Shown: one piece after another, positions 5,793-16,100 of the stretch | Numbering within the stretch: the stretch's first letter is position 1 | Layout: each line of letters begins with the position of its first letter | IMG/VR virus record: IMGVR_UViG_3300030419_004352 | Span: 1-29,143 of that record | Length of the DNA stretch: 29,143 nt | DNA from: a virus | Strand: one strand, 5' to 3' | Translations under genes and position numbers: made by a program | Notes under the pieces: generated by a model | Databases searched by the model: none | What the model saw: only the letters and a program-made list of their open reading frames with translations | What the model was told of the DNA's origin: nothing

Positions 5793-7997
5793 ATGCTACA
5801 AAAAATAGGCTTTTTACCTGGTTTCAATAAACAAGTTACACCTACAACTGCTGAAGGACAATGGATTGCAGGGGATAACGTACGTTTTAGATACTCTACT
5901 CCTGAAAAAATTGGAGGTTGGGCTCAATTAGGAGAGGACTATTTAACAGGACCCGTTAGAGCTTTGCACCATTTTGTTGATAATGGGGGTATCAAATACG
6001 CGGCCCTTGGAACAAATAGAATTCTTTATGTTTATTCAGGTGGTGTTTTTTATGACATTCACCCTTTAGTGAATCCTTCAGGTACTGCTATTACGAATGC
6101 CTTTAGTACTACTAATGGGGATGCAACGGTGACTCTTACATTTAGTGGTTCTCATGGTTTTGTAGTGGGAGATATTATTCTATTTGGGAATACCAGCACC
6201 TTTACTGCTATAACAGGTTCTGATTTTGGAGCTTCAGATTTTTGTGATAAAAGATTTATGGTAGCTACAGTTCCTACTTCTACTACCTTAACGATTGAAA
6301 TGCCAAGTAATGAAACAGGATCAGGAGCAACTACTTCTGGGGGCATTACCTATTATAGATATTATCATGTAGGGCCTGCTCAACAATTAGGGGGGTATGG
6401 TTTTGGGATTGGTCAATATGGAGGAACCGTCTCTGGGGAACTTACAACAACTTTAAATGGAGCTTTAGGAGATAATGCATATGGAACTGGAGGATCAGGA
6501 ACTTCAATTACCGTAGCAGATGCTACAGGCTTTCCATCTTCAGGAACATCTTATATTCAAGTAGGAACCGAAGAAATTTCATACACTGGAGTTTCAGGAA
6601 ATGATTTAACTGGTATTACCAGAGCTGTTAGAAATACAACTCGGGCAGCTCACTCAGATGGAGCAACCGTAACCAACACAACTGATTATGTAGGTTGGGG
6701 TTCAGCAGCTTCTGGAGACTTTGTAATTGCACCGGGCTTATGGAGCCTGGATAATTATGGTACAAAATTACTTGCTTTAATTGTAAATGGATCATGTTTT
6801 GAATGGGACTCTGCTGCTACTAATGCCACTTCTATTCGAGCAACAATTGTTAGTGGAGCACCAACTGCTTCAAGAGACATGTTAGTTTCTACTCCCGATC
6901 GACACTTAGTATTCTTTGGAACTGAAACAACAATTGGGGATACAAGTACTCAAGATGATATGTTTATTCGATTCTCTTCTCAAGAGGATATTAATACTTA
7001 TACACCAACCGCAACGAACACCGCAGGTACACAAAGACTGGCCGATGGTTCTAAAGTTATGGGAGCTTTAAGAGGTCGTGATGCCCTCTATATTTGGACC
7101 GACACTTCAATGTTTACGATGCGTTTTGTAGGTGCACCTTTTACCTTTGCTTTTGATCAAGTAGGAACGAACTGTGGATTAATAGGGATGAATGCTTCCG
7201 TAGAAGTAGATGGTGCTGCATATTGGATGTCTGAAAATGGTTTCTTTAGATACACTGGTAAATTAGAATCGATGGACTGTTTAGTCGAAGACTATGTTTA
7301 TGATGATATTAATACAACTTCTAATCAATTAATTTATTGTGGATTAAATAACTTGTTTGGTGAGATTATGTGGTTTTATTGTACTAATGGGTCCGATGTA
7401 GTGAACCGAATGGTATGTTATAATTATATTGATTCTAGTGCACAAAGAGGAATTTGGACGACAGGTTCTTTAAATAGAACAACTTGGGCGGACTCGGCGA
7501 TTTTTGGAAAGCCTCATGCTACACACTATAATATTGATGGGACACAAGCTGCAACTGAATCTACTTTTGTAGGAGGAAATACGGATGGAATTTCAACGTA
7601 CTATGAACATGAAACAGGAAACAATCAAATTAAAGGTGGAGCAGTTACTGCTATTACTTCTAATATAGAATCAGGAGATTTTGATATTACTCAAGATCAA
7701 AAACAAGGAGTAACGTTTAGAGGAGATGGTGAATACTTCATGTCAATCAGAAGATTTATCCCTGACTTCTTGACGCAAACAGGAACTACGCGTATAACTT
7801 TATACTTGAGAGATTATCCGAATCAAAGTCAGGTTAGTTCAACATTGGGCCCTTTTGATATTACGTCGAGCACACTCAAACAAGACACCAGAGCCCGTGC
7901 CAGATCGGTTGCGATCAAAGTAGAGAACACTGGTAAGGGTGAAGATTGGAAATTAGGAACTTTTAGGTTAGACTTACAAGCTGGAGGAAGAAGGTAA
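5793..7997 (+). CDS. Virion structural protein, tail hub / head-completion-like
   Basis: A 734-residue, beta-rich protein with no signal peptide. Its N-terminus (LQKIGFLPGFNKQVTPTTAE, then WIAGDNVRFRYSTPEKIGGW) resembles a family in podovirus-like phages, with FxPGxN near the start and DxVRFRxxxPEKIGGW at about residues 28-43. Members are placed near tail or packaged-DNA-stabilisation genes. Residues 237-292 form a separate module (TSITVADATGFPSSG, then GTEEISYTG, then TGITRAVRNTTRAAH), a recurrent add-on domain in phage structural proteins. The long repetitive beta-strand composition fits a propeller-like tail tube or hub, comparable in spirit to T7 gp12 or P22 gp10; homology to either is not shown by the sequence. 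It opens the structural block and its stop overlaps the next ATG by one base. Confidence 0.65.
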   Translation: MLQKIGFLPGFNKQVTPTTAEGQWIAGDNVRFRYSTPEKIGGWAQLGEDYLTGPVRALHHFVDNGGIKYAALGTNRILYVYSGGVFYDIHPLVNPSGTAITNAFSTTNGDATVTLTFSGSHGFVVGDIILFGNTSTFTAITGSDFGASDFCDKRFMVATVPTSTTLTIEMPSNETGSGATTSGGITYYRYYHVGPAQQLGGYGFGIGQYGGTVSGELTTTLNGALGDNAYGTGGSGTSITVADATGFPSSGTSYIQVGTEEISYTGVSGNDLTGITRAVRNTTRAAHSDGATVTNTTDYVGWGSAASGDFVIAPGLWSLDNYGTKLLALIVNGSCFEWDSAATNATSIRATIVSGAPTASRDMLVSTPDRHLVFFGTETTIGDTSTQDDMFIRFSSQEDINTYTPTATNTAGTQRLADGSKVMGALRGRDALYIWTDTSMFTMRFVGAPFTFAFDQVGTNCGLIGMNASVEVDGAAYWMSENGFFRYTGKLESMDCLVEDYVYDDINTTSNQLIYCGLNNLFGEIMWFYCTNGSDVVNRMVCYNYIDSSAQRGIWTTGSLNRTTWADSAIFGKPHATHYNIDGTQAATESTFVGGNTDGISTYYEHETGNNQIKGGAVTAITSNIESGDFDITQDQKQGVTFRGDGEYFMSIRRFIPDFLTQTGTTRITLYLRDYPNQSQVSSTLGPFDITSSTLKQDTRARARSVAIKVENTGKGEDWKLGTFRLDLQAGGRR

Positions 7998-9385
7998 TGC
8001 CTTTTAAATCAGAGAAACAAAGACGATACTTATGGGCCAACGAGCCAGAGATTGCTCGTGACTGGACTGATACTTATGGTAGTGGAATCCATAAAGCTTT
8101 AGGTGGAAGGATTGGTTTTGCGCAAGGATCCCATCCCCGTAAACTTAAACAAAGATTTATAGAAGTAATTCAATTAATGCAGGAAGCATCGGGTCAAGAG
8201 TTAGCTGCTTTAGCTCAAGAAGCTCGAGTACTTAAAGACCAGATCAGAGAGTTAGAGGAGGCTGAACCTTCCGTAGGCCAAGGAATTAGAGCCATAAGTA
8301 AAGGGTTAAGAATGGATGCACCGGAACTTTTAGCATCAAAAATTCAGGAAGAAGTTAGTCCAGGTTCGGGTTATAAAACTTATGCTCCTGGGTATGGAAG
8401 AGAAAGAACTTTCCCGGGGTTAAAAGATGAAACTATAACTATAGATGAACTCGTAGGAATCGGTCCGGATAATCGAATGACGCAGGCGAGCATGCGTATT
8501 TCTCCTGAAAATATAGAGAAGTGGAAAGAAAGACTTCAAGGGAATATTTATAGAGGAGACCCTAGAGGTTGGGAAAAAGGTGGAAGAATAGGATTTTATA
8601 AAGGATCAGATAGACATGCAGGAACTGGAAGTTCTCAATCTCAAGCTCCATCTGGTGGACCGCATCGTAGTAGTGGCCCAGACAGAGACGGACCCGCACA
8701 TTTATCTCATAATGCCCCTCAAGCTCCTTATCAAGATAGAATACAAAGAATAGCAGAACAAAATAAAAGAACAACGGATTTAAGAAATAGGGCTGGCGGT
8801 GAAGGCTTTCATCAATTTTTAAATAAACCACCTGTGCGACCTAACGTCGGGGGTGGAATAAAGAATTTTTTAGGAAACTGGGCTTCAACAGTGGGTGGAT
8901 CTCAAATAGGTGGAGGTTTAGGCTCAATGTTATTTGGACCATGGGGACTTCTTTTAGGATCTATCTTTGGAGGAGGAGCTGGACGAAGAGCATGGAAAGC
9001 AGGTCAAACCGAGGAAAAAGAAACGATAAGAGATATTTTGTTTGGAAACCCTAATATTAAAAGTACTTTACTCTCGAATCTATTTAATAAAAAGACAACT
9101 CCGACTCCTATACGTAAAGGAATAGAAACAATTGATATCACAGATAAATTTAATCGTAGAAAAAAAGTAGGCCGAGAACCAATATTCCCTAAAAATAAGC
9201 CTTATGAATCTTATTTTGATGACAGGAATTTAATGTCTGGCCCTATAGGTAATTATGCCCAACAAGCTGTAGCAGGTCAGTTATTTGGATCATCTTATGG
9301 CACCCTTGATCCTTTTCAACAACAACAAGTTGATACAGCTATTGAGACGTATGGAACAACTTCAACTGGAACATTAACAGGATAA
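7997..9385 (+). CDS. Virion-associated protein with GGRIGF motifs and a glycine-zipper segment
   Basis: A 462-residue protein beginning MPFKSEKQRRYLWANEPEIA, a start seen repeatedly in marine phage virion proteins. Two copies of GGRIGF followed by xxGS occur at residues 36-41 and 195-200, with a helical, charged region between them (about 50-90 coiled-coil-like). A Ser/Pro/His-rich linker (205-245) leads to a hydrophobic glycine-zipper stretch (284-328; GSMLFGPWGLLLGSIFGGG) that could insert in a membrane, as internal ejected proteins do. The start overlaps the previous stop (TAATG) and the end overlaps the next gene the same way. It is probably a virion component, perhaps ejected with DNA. 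The exact family name is unknown to me. Confidence 0.7.
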   Translation: MPFKSEKQRRYLWANEPEIARDWTDTYGSGIHKALGGRIGFAQGSHPRKLKQRFIEVIQLMQEASGQELAALAQEARVLKDQIRELEEAEPSVGQGIRAISKGLRMDAPELLASKIQEEVSPGSGYKTYAPGYGRERTFPGLKDETITIDELVGIGPDNRMTQASMRISPENIEKWKERLQGNIYRGDPRGWEKGGRIGFYKGSDRHAGTGSSQSQAPSGGPHRSSGPDRDGPAHLSHNAPQAPYQDRIQRIAEQNKRTTDLRNRAGGEGFHQFLNKPPVRPNVGGGIKNFLGNWASTVGGSQIGGGLGSMLFGPWGLLLGSIFGGGAGRRAWKAGQTEEKETIRDILFGNPNIKSTLLSNLFNKKTTPTPIRKGIETIDITDKFNRRKKVGREPIFPKNKPYESYFDDRNLMSGPIGNYAQQAVAGQLFGSSYGTLDPFQQQQVDTAIETYGTTSTGTLTG

Positions 9386-9549
9386 TGGCAAAGATAGTAC
9401 AGGTATTAACCCGACAAGGTGAAGAGTATAGTGATACGGTTGCTAACTCTTTAGTCAGAGATTTAGATGCTATCGTACAAAAATTAAATTCAACCTTTCA
9501 AGAAGATTTAAAACAAGAAATAGAAGCTAAGTCCTTCTATATGGAATAA
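9385..9549 (+). CDS. Small conserved virion-module protein, 54 residues
   Basis: An ATG at 9385 overlaps the upstream stop and the TAA at 9547-9549 overlaps the next ATG, so it is linked by TAATG junctions on both sides. The product is 54 residues (MAKIVQVLTRQGEEYSDTVA...), mostly helical and acidic. Residues 20-50 have heptad-like spacing suitable for a short coiled coil. It resembles small proteins found at this position in other marine phage structural blocks. There is no catalytic motif and no membrane segment. It is probably a minor virion or assembly protein by context. Confidence 0.75.
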   Translation: MAKIVQVLTRQGEEYSDTVANSLVRDLDAIVQKLNSTFQEDLKQEIEAKSFYME

Positions 9550-9890
9550 TGGCTACTAATCAATATTTATTTTATGGAGTTGCTTTAACCACTACGGATG
9601 AAACCACGGTGTTAACACCGGCTGTGGCTAGTTCAGGTGCAGTGGGGACCGTCATTATTAAATCCTTTAGAGTAACGAATACCACAGGCAATACTCCAAC
9701 GATTACCATTACTAATGGCACAACTAAAATTGTAAACACCCAGACTTTATCAGCTAATGCTAGTGTAGAGATTCTAACTTTACCTTTGATTGTACAATCA
9801 GGAGTCGCGCTTAAGGTTAAAATGAGTAGTGCTGATGAAGTTCACATTGGAATTAGTTATTTAAATATAAATCAGGAGGTAGTAGTATAA
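9549..9890 (+). CDS. Small beta-rich structural protein
   Basis: A 113-residue protein composed almost wholly of Thr/Val/Ile/Ser strands: VGTVIIKSFRVTNTTGNTPT, IVNTQTLSANASVEILTLPL, ALKVKMSSADEVHIGISYL. This fits an immunoglobulin- or jelly-roll-like beta sandwich. It resembles small proteins of marine phage virion modules, possibly decoration or tail-associated. The start overlaps the upstream stop (TAATG), and the stop overlaps the next gene's start in the same way, with GGAGGTAG just before it. No Cys and no signal peptide. The function is inferred only from fold-like composition and position. Confidence 0.7.
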   Translation: MATNQYLFYGVALTTTDETTVLTPAVASSGAVGTVIIKSFRVTNTTGNTPTITITNGTTKIVNTQTLSANASVEILTLPLIVQSGVALKVKMSSADEVHIGISYLNINQEVVV

Positions 9891-10087
9891 TGGATACGAT
9901 CAAACATAATGGCAAAGACGTGCCTGTAGTTGAGGCAGACGTTAAGGTAACCATAAAAAACAAAGAAACAGGCGTCGTTTATAAGGATGATGAAGAGTGG
10001 AAAGGACTTGGAATTGATCCTCAAAACATCAAAAGAGATGTGGTGGTGATGATGCCGAGGCTTGATTTATACGGCAAAACAAAGTAA
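9890..10087 (+). CDS. Small conserved protein of the virion module
   Basis: A 65-residue protein (MDTIKHNGKDVPVVEADVKV...) with alternating hydrophobic and charged residues, predicted as beta strands. A strong AGGAGG lies 8 bases before the ATG, inside the upstream gene, and the ATG overlaps that gene's stop. It matches a pattern I associate with short ORFs beside structural genes in uncultured marine phages, but I have no functional name for it. A hairpin follows directly. Confidence 0.65.
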   Translation: MDTIKHNGKDVPVVEADVKVTIKNKETGVVYKDDEEWKGLGIDPQNIKRDVVVMMPRLDLYGKTK

Positions 10088-10090
10088 TAC

Positions 10091-10119
10091 TAAAGGTTCA
10101 GGTGAAATTCCTGCCTTTA
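10091..10119 (+). terminator. Hairpin between virion genes
   Basis: TAAAGG (10091-10096) pairs with CCTTTA (10114-10119) and CAGG (10099-10102) with CCTG (10110-10113), with a TT bulge and a 7-base loop. It fills most of the only sizeable gap (54 bases) in this part of the structural block. It is followed by TTACAATT rather than a clean U-tract, so it may attenuate or protect the message rather than terminate it fully. Confidence 0.5.
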
Positions 10120-10141
10120 TTACAATTACACAGAGATTATT

Positions 10142-11383
10142 ATGGCTTTATTAGAAGAACAATTTACAGAAACATTAGACGCAGGTGCACCTGACATTAC
10201 CTACCAAGGTAATGAAGGTAAAGAACAACAGATTGCTCGTCAATTATGGGATCAATTACCTAATGAAATACGTATGCAGTTTGGAAGCTTCCAACAGTTC
10301 TTTAGTAGTGGAGCATGGAAAGAAGTTTTAGCTCGATTACAGCAAGCACAGCAACAAGTTCCAGAACGAATTCAAGAAACAGAAACAATACAAACTCAAC
10401 CTCAACAAGGTTTAGGTTCCATGATGCCAGCACAGATGGCAAGAGGTGGAGTCCCTGAAGAAGTTATTAGTTTAATGGAAGGAATTAGAACACCAAGAGG
10501 TGAAGAAGTAATTGATGACACCATGACTTTGGCTTCAGCTCCAAGTCTTGAAGATTCACGAAACGAAATGGCTTGGAATTTATTTGGCAAACCTCTTCAT
10601 GAATTAACTGAAGATCAACTTCAGATGATGGATGAATATAATCAAAGTCTGATGGCTTACGGTGGAGTCGCAGGAGCCGATGGTCGAAAAGCCTATGGCA
10701 TTGGATCATGGTTCCAGAAAAAGATTATGGATCCGATTAAAAAGAATCCATTAGTTACAGCAGCAGTTTTAGGATTAGGAGCAAATTATATAGGTGGGCC
10801 TACCAACAATTGGATGGGTAGGTTATGGGATAAAATCCCGACAGGAAGTCTCACTAATATTAAAGAAGGAATAGGAAGTGTTTTAAGATCTCCAGAATGG
10901 ATGATCCCCGCAGCGAGTTTAGTTGCAGGAGCATTTGCTAAACCAGAACAACAACTTGAAGGAGGAGCCATGAGCCGTGGAGCAGGGATCAATCTTCAGG
11001 ACATAGCAAAACTTGCTAACATCACAGATGAAAAACAAGGACAAGCAATTGGATTAAACTTTTTACCGGAAGCCTCAGCTAGAAAATATTCGCCAGAAGA
11101 AATGGCATTGACATATTCGCAAGCAGGCAAAGCTCAAGGCGGAAGAATCGGAGCTCAAGAAGGAGGCTTAATGAGTCTCGGTGGAATGGAAATGGATTTA
11201 AGAGGTGGGGGATTTGTACCCATCGGTGCTAAAGAAAAAGCGGACGATGTCCCAGCACGATTAAGTAAAAATGAATTTGTATTTACAGCAGATGCTGTAA
11301 GAGCAGCCGGCAACGGAGACGTAGACGCAGGCGCAGATAAAATGTATAACACAATGAAACAATTGGAGAGTAGAGTAGGATAA
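10142..11383 (+). CDS. Virion protein with C-terminal DDVPARLS motif
   Basis: A 413-residue protein. Residues 1-90 are helical and Gln-rich. There are hydrophobic stretches at 202-219 (NPLVTAAVLGLGANYIGG) and 253-267 (WMIPAASLVAGAFAK). The C-terminus has AQGGRIGAQEGG (331-342), a Gly/Met-rich linker, then ADDVPARLSKNEFVF with TADAV and DAGADKMYNTM (367-405). This last block is a recurrent C-terminal signature in phage virion proteins (consensus DDVPARLSxGEFVxxAxAV). GGRIG repeats the motif in the gene at 7997. It is followed by TAATG overlap with the next gene. It is likely a structural or internal core protein; the precise role is unknown. Confidence 0.7.
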   Translation: MALLEEQFTETLDAGAPDITYQGNEGKEQQIARQLWDQLPNEIRMQFGSFQQFFSSGAWKEVLARLQQAQQQVPERIQETETIQTQPQQGLGSMMPAQMARGGVPEEVISLMEGIRTPRGEEVIDDTMTLASAPSLEDSRNEMAWNLFGKPLHELTEDQLQMMDEYNQSLMAYGGVAGADGRKAYGIGSWFQKKIMDPIKKNPLVTAAVLGLGANYIGGPTNNWMGRLWDKIPTGSLTNIKEGIGSVLRSPEWMIPAASLVAGAFAKPEQQLEGGAMSRGAGINLQDIAKLANITDEKQGQAIGLNFLPEASARKYSPEEMALTYSQAGKAQGGRIGAQEGGLMSLGGMEMDLRGGGFVPIGAKEKADDVPARLSKNEFVFTADAVRAAGNGDVDAGADKMYNTMKQLESRVG

Positions 11384-12255
11384 TGGCAATATCACAACAG
11401 AGAACCTTACCCGCACAGTTTATAGAAGATGCTGGTAAAGATTATGCAACACAGCTTAAAGGATTAACATCAATTCCTTTAGATACATCTAAATTTGCCC
11501 CAACAGTAGCGGCACAAGATCCTTTACAAGCACAAGCCTATCAATTAGGTCAAGCGGGTGTTGGCGCATATGAACCTTACCTTACTCAGGCAGGAGCTTA
11601 TTCAGGTCCGACAGCTTATCAGTCGTTCATGTCTCCTTACCAACAAGATATTATTGACACAACCATGGCTGACTTTGACAAGCAAGCGGCTCAACAGTTA
11701 TCAGGGATTGGTCAACTCGCAGCTAAATCAGGAAATTTAGGAGGCGGTCGTGAAGGAGTTATGAGATCCGAATACATGACTCAATCTGATAGAAACAGAG
11801 CGGCAATGCTAGCACAATTAAGACAACAAATGTTTGGCCAAGCACAACAAGCAGCACAAACAGGTTTCACACAACAAATGCAGATGGGACAACAACTTCC
11901 AGCATGGCAAGCAGGAGATATTTCGCAACTGGGTCAATTGGGCGGGATCCAACAAGCGCAAGCACAGGCAGAAGCAGATGCGCAAAGAGAAGCTAATCGA
12001 CTAACAGCCATGGAACCTTATGACAGAATGGGTATATATGGTTCAGGGATAACAGGATTAATTTCTGGTTACCCAGGACAATATCAAACTTCGGTTGTGC
12101 CGAATCCAACACCGTTGCAAACAGCGTTGGGTACAGGTGCAGTTCTAGGTGGTATCTATGGAAACCTAAGAGGTAATACTCCAAATGCACCTCAAGTTTT
12201 ACCTTTTGGACCAAGAAATATGTATCCGAGCTGGATGGCAGAAGCGGACAAGTAA
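11383..12255 (+). CDS. Gln/Ala-rich virion protein (internal core-like)
   Basis: A 290-residue, Gln-, Ala- and Gly-rich protein. The centre carries the signature SPYQQDIIDTTMADFDKQAA, followed by GNLGGGREGVMRSEY and SDRNRAAMLAQLRQQMFGQA (about residues 83-165). This conserved arrangement is seen in virion-associated proteins of cyanophages and pelagiphages. A long amphipathic helical part runs from about 125 to 215, and a Gly-rich hydrophobic tail (GTGAVLGGIYGNLRG) lies near the end. Low Cys and no signal sequence fit a protein packaged in or ejected from the capsid, comparable to the internal virion proteins of T7-like phages. Homology to those is not established here. Confidence 0.7.
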   Translation: MAISQQRTLPAQFIEDAGKDYATQLKGLTSIPLDTSKFAPTVAAQDPLQAQAYQLGQAGVGAYEPYLTQAGAYSGPTAYQSFMSPYQQDIIDTTMADFDKQAAQQLSGIGQLAAKSGNLGGGREGVMRSEYMTQSDRNRAAMLAQLRQQMFGQAQQAAQTGFTQQMQMGQQLPAWQAGDISQLGQLGGIQQAQAQAEADAQREANRLTAMEPYDRMGIYGSGITGLISGYPGQYQTSVVPNPTPLQTALGTGAVLGGIYGNLRGNTPNAPQVLPFGPRNMYPSWMAEADK

Positions 12256-12257
12256 TC

Positions 12258-13136
12258 ATGAGCAGAACATTACACAGACCCATGTTCAGAAGAGGCGGTC
12301 AGGCTGATGGTGGCATCACGACTGGACTTGGAAGACAAGGTTATGACAACGGAGGTGCAACCGGAATGGAAAGAATTCAAAGAGACCTTGCGATCATAGA
12401 TCAATTATCTCCTCGAAGAGGTTCAGGGCTTAATGATTTTTTGATTAATTTTGGTTTAAACATGGTAGGAAATCCTCCTACAGGAAACATATTTCAAACC
12501 GCAGCAACCCAAGCACAAAAACCTTTTCAACAGTTTCAACAAAGCAGGGCTCAAGAAAATTTAGCACAAAGAGAACTCATCGCTAACATGGTGCAGAACA
12601 TGAATGAGGATGACAAATATAAACTTCAGGTCGAAGCTCAACATATGTTTGAGGCAGGTGCTATCAACCCTTTTACTGGTAAACCTTTTGCTAGTGCTGG
12701 CGAAGCGTTAAATGCTTTGATTAAAAATAAATTCATGAGTAAGGAAAGAGTTCTTACGGACGAAGCAAAATTTCAAAACACAAAAGATACTTTTTTAAGT
12801 AATATTCTTAAGCAGGGTGATGATCATGATTTTGGGGATAATAATTTAGCAGCTTCTAGTCTTGCTGATCATGAAGCCAAGATATACCATAAAAAATACC
12901 CCAAAGAACTTATAGCCAAATTTGATCAGGAACAAACTTTTATTCCTATAGGTGTGGTGGACTGGGCTAACGTACAGGCTGATGGATCTTACCCTTTATC
13001 AGAAACAATTGGAACACAAGCAGTTAGTTACGGAAAAATTAAACCCGGGAAAATTTATTTTAATGTGGCAGATAAATCCTTCTTTATGTTTAACGGCAAA
13101 ACCTTTTCGGTAGTCGATATAGCCGAGTATAATTAG
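12258..13136 (+). CDS. Virion-module protein with RRGG...GGITTGL N-terminus
   Basis: A 292-residue protein. The N-terminal 35 residues contain MFRRGGQADGGITTGLGRQG and DNGG, a basic Gly-rich leader like those of other proteins in this block. Residues 40-140 are helical and Gln-rich. The C-terminal third (IPIGVVDWANVQADG..., YGKIKPGKIYFNVADKSFFM) is predicted beta. It begins 2 bases after the preceding stop and is followed by AGGAGG and the giant gene. No enzyme motif is visible. It is likely a virion or assembly protein belonging with the large internal protein downstream; this is inference from context. Confidence 0.65.
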   Translation: MSRTLHRPMFRRGGQADGGITTGLGRQGYDNGGATGMERIQRDLAIIDQLSPRRGSGLNDFLINFGLNMVGNPPTGNIFQTAATQAQKPFQQFQQSRAQENLAQRELIANMVQNMNEDDKYKLQVEAQHMFEAGAINPFTGKPFASAGEALNALIKNKFMSKERVLTDEAKFQNTKDTFLSNILKQGDDHDFGDNNLAASSLADHEAKIYHKKYPKELIAKFDQEQTFIPIGVVDWANVQADGSYPLSETIGTQAVSYGKIKPGKIYFNVADKSFFMFNGKTFSVVDIAEYN

Positions 13137-13147
13137 GAGGCTGTTAG

Positions 13148-16100
13148 ATGCCTACTGATAAAAGATTTGATAAAGAACTTCTCGACGATGCTTTTAAAGC
13201 TCTCGATATTTTCAGTGAACAAGGCTGGGATAAAGGTTTTGAATTTCTAGAAGAAGCTAAAGAAAAAAAGAAACGAAGAAAAGAAATCGAAGAGTCCACG
13301 GGGACTTATAAAAAAATCAAACAAAAAGAATACGACATCTACGAACAGGAAGAGATCAATCAAGAAGTAGGGTTAGCAACTTCTGTAGGGAATGCTATTG
13401 TTAGTGGCTTAATCAAAATTCCGTATGGATGGACTACGTTAACCACAGAAATTCAAGATGCTTTAGGAGAAGATGTCCCTTTGGATCAAACCAAAACTGC
13501 TCAACTTAACAAGTGGTTTGAGAGTACGGTTTTAGGAGAGATGATGAACTACTCTGAGGAAAAAGCCAGAGCCACAGGCGCTGGAAGAATTACAGAATTT
13601 ATGGTCCAGATGTATGGTAACTGGAAAGCGGTAGGTAAACCTGTCATGAATCTAACCGAGAAGGGTTGGAACACAGCTAATAAAATGATCGACGCAGCTA
13701 AGAACGGTCGTTATGTTAAAGTAACGAAGGGTAAAGAACTTTATCAAGCAGCCAAGAAAGCAAACGAATTAAATAAAGCGGGAGGCAAAGCTAAAAAATG
13801 GGTAGCCGTTGCCGTAGGAGGTGGTGCTGCAGGTGCACTCATCGCTGACTATGAAGACGTTGGAACCTTTGGAGATTTATTTTTTGAACCTGGTCATTAC
13901 AGTGCCATGGACCGAGTCCAAAAAAAATCATCGTCCGATGATGCCATAAGAAAATTATTAAATAGATTAAAGCTCGGTGGTGAAATGGCTTTTCCTATTG
14001 CTCCTCTTTTCTATGGAGTAGGAAAATTTGGAAAGCACGTAGCCAAGTTCGGCAAAGACATGGCCTATAGTAACCGAGCCATCGAACGATTCACGGATAA
14101 ATATTTACTTAAAACTTTCAGAGCACGAAGCGATAAGCCTGAGGATCTCTTTAAACAAATTCAAAGACTTGAAGGAGGAAAAGCTTCTGCAAGAAATATG
14201 ACTCTCGATTATACAAGAAGATTGAACTATCAAATGAATAATGTTTACCAAGCCACTCGAAAAGGAGTGGATGCTACCGGTAATCCTAATTTAATTGATG
14301 AGTTAGTAGTAAAATTTTTACAGTCAGGAAAAGAAACAATTAAGAAAGGAAGAATTGTCTTTCAAGGCTTCCCTAATCCTGATGCACTTATGAAATCTCT
14401 AGGAAAATTAGGAGCTAAACCTAATGATGTTGCAGAGTTAATTGATAACTTACACAAGATTCGTAAAAGCATGACAGATTACAAAAATGCTATTTGGAAA
14501 GGTGGTAACGTTACAACAAAAGGAATTGATGAGTTTAATAATATTATGAATACTCGTTTCAAAGACTTCTTTGGAACCGTCTATAAACTTTTTGAAGACC
14601 CTAAACTAATTAAAGCTACAGGCTTTCAACCTTCTATGGAAGCGATTGAAGAAGCAGCTAAAGTATTCAGACGTTATGCCAATGCAAATAAAGTTAATCT
14701 TTCTAAAGCAGAATCCATTGAAGAAATAAAACGTTGGTTAAAGACAGCAAGCTTAGATCCCATTACAAAAACCCCGCAATGGGTTTATGGAAATAGAAGT
14801 ATTGGAGGAGATACCGGAACCATTACTTCAAACATTGCTAAATATATAACGGCAGGTGGAAAATTTAAACCTGATCCTAAAGGAGGATTAGTTCAAACTA
14901 AAACAGATCTAGAAGCTTTACAAAAATTATACGGGAGCACAAAGAATGCACAGACATCTATTGTAAATACCATGACAGATCTGGGTGGGATTGCAGCACG
15001 AGATAATTTCTATAACACTTTAAAAATTTTATCAGACCAAGCCATTAAAGGGGGAGGCAGAGGATTAGTCTATGGAAGTTATGATGATGCGATTAAAGCA
15101 TTCAATGCTAAAGGAAATCGTTGGCAGCCTACCGTTGGAGCTCAGCCATTAAAACTTACAACTAATTTAGCTGAAGAATATTACACGAGTCCTATGGATG
15201 GACTATTTACTATAGATAATATAGCTCAAGCTCTAAGATTAGGAGAAGAAATTCCTTTAAGTGGAATCACCAAGAGCCTTGCCTATCGTTATCTATTTTT
15301 AATCCCTAAAGGATTAACGCAAGCCGGTAAGACGGTGCTGGGCCCTTTCACTCACGGAAGAAACTTTACTTCAGGAGCGGTGACAACGATCTCTTCTGGA
15401 AACGCTTCTCTTATCTTAACTAATCCTAAAGTATTTGGTGAAGCTTTAGGGATCGCTTGGAGAACCATCCAACCTCAAACCTTATATAGAATTACAGGCA
15501 ACCCAAAATGGTTAAACATGACAGCCGATCAAGCAAGATATCGTTTCCTTCTTGATGGGGGAATGGTGAACTCAAGTGCAACCATGAAAGATGTTATGGG
15601 AATCATCAAAGACATCGGAGTTAGAGGAGATGTTATGGACCGGGCTTTTAATTCTTTAGGTAAAAAACTAAAAGGTTTTTTAAGTTGGGCTCAGGATATG
15701 TACATCGCCGAAGATGACTTCTGGAAAATAACAAATTGGTTTGCAGAGTCTCATAAACTAAGAGAGGCCTATAAGAGAGCTGTCAAAAAAGGTATTAAGA
15801 ATCCTAAGACTGGTAAAAAATTTACCAACGCCGACATCCCGAATGAGATAGAGATCATGACTCATGCTATGAGAAATGTAAGAGACATGCTTCCTAACTA
15901 TGCCTATGTATCTGACTTTGTAAAAACATTCAGAAGATCTATCCTCGGAAACTTCGTATCATGGCCCGCTGAAATTATAAGAACTTCAGGAAGAATTATG
16001 CAGGTTGGCCTAAAAGAAATTAAAGATCCTGTCCTGGCTAGAATAGGCTGGGAAAGATTAATTGGATTTGGCACAGCTCTTGCGGTGATTCCTCCAATGG

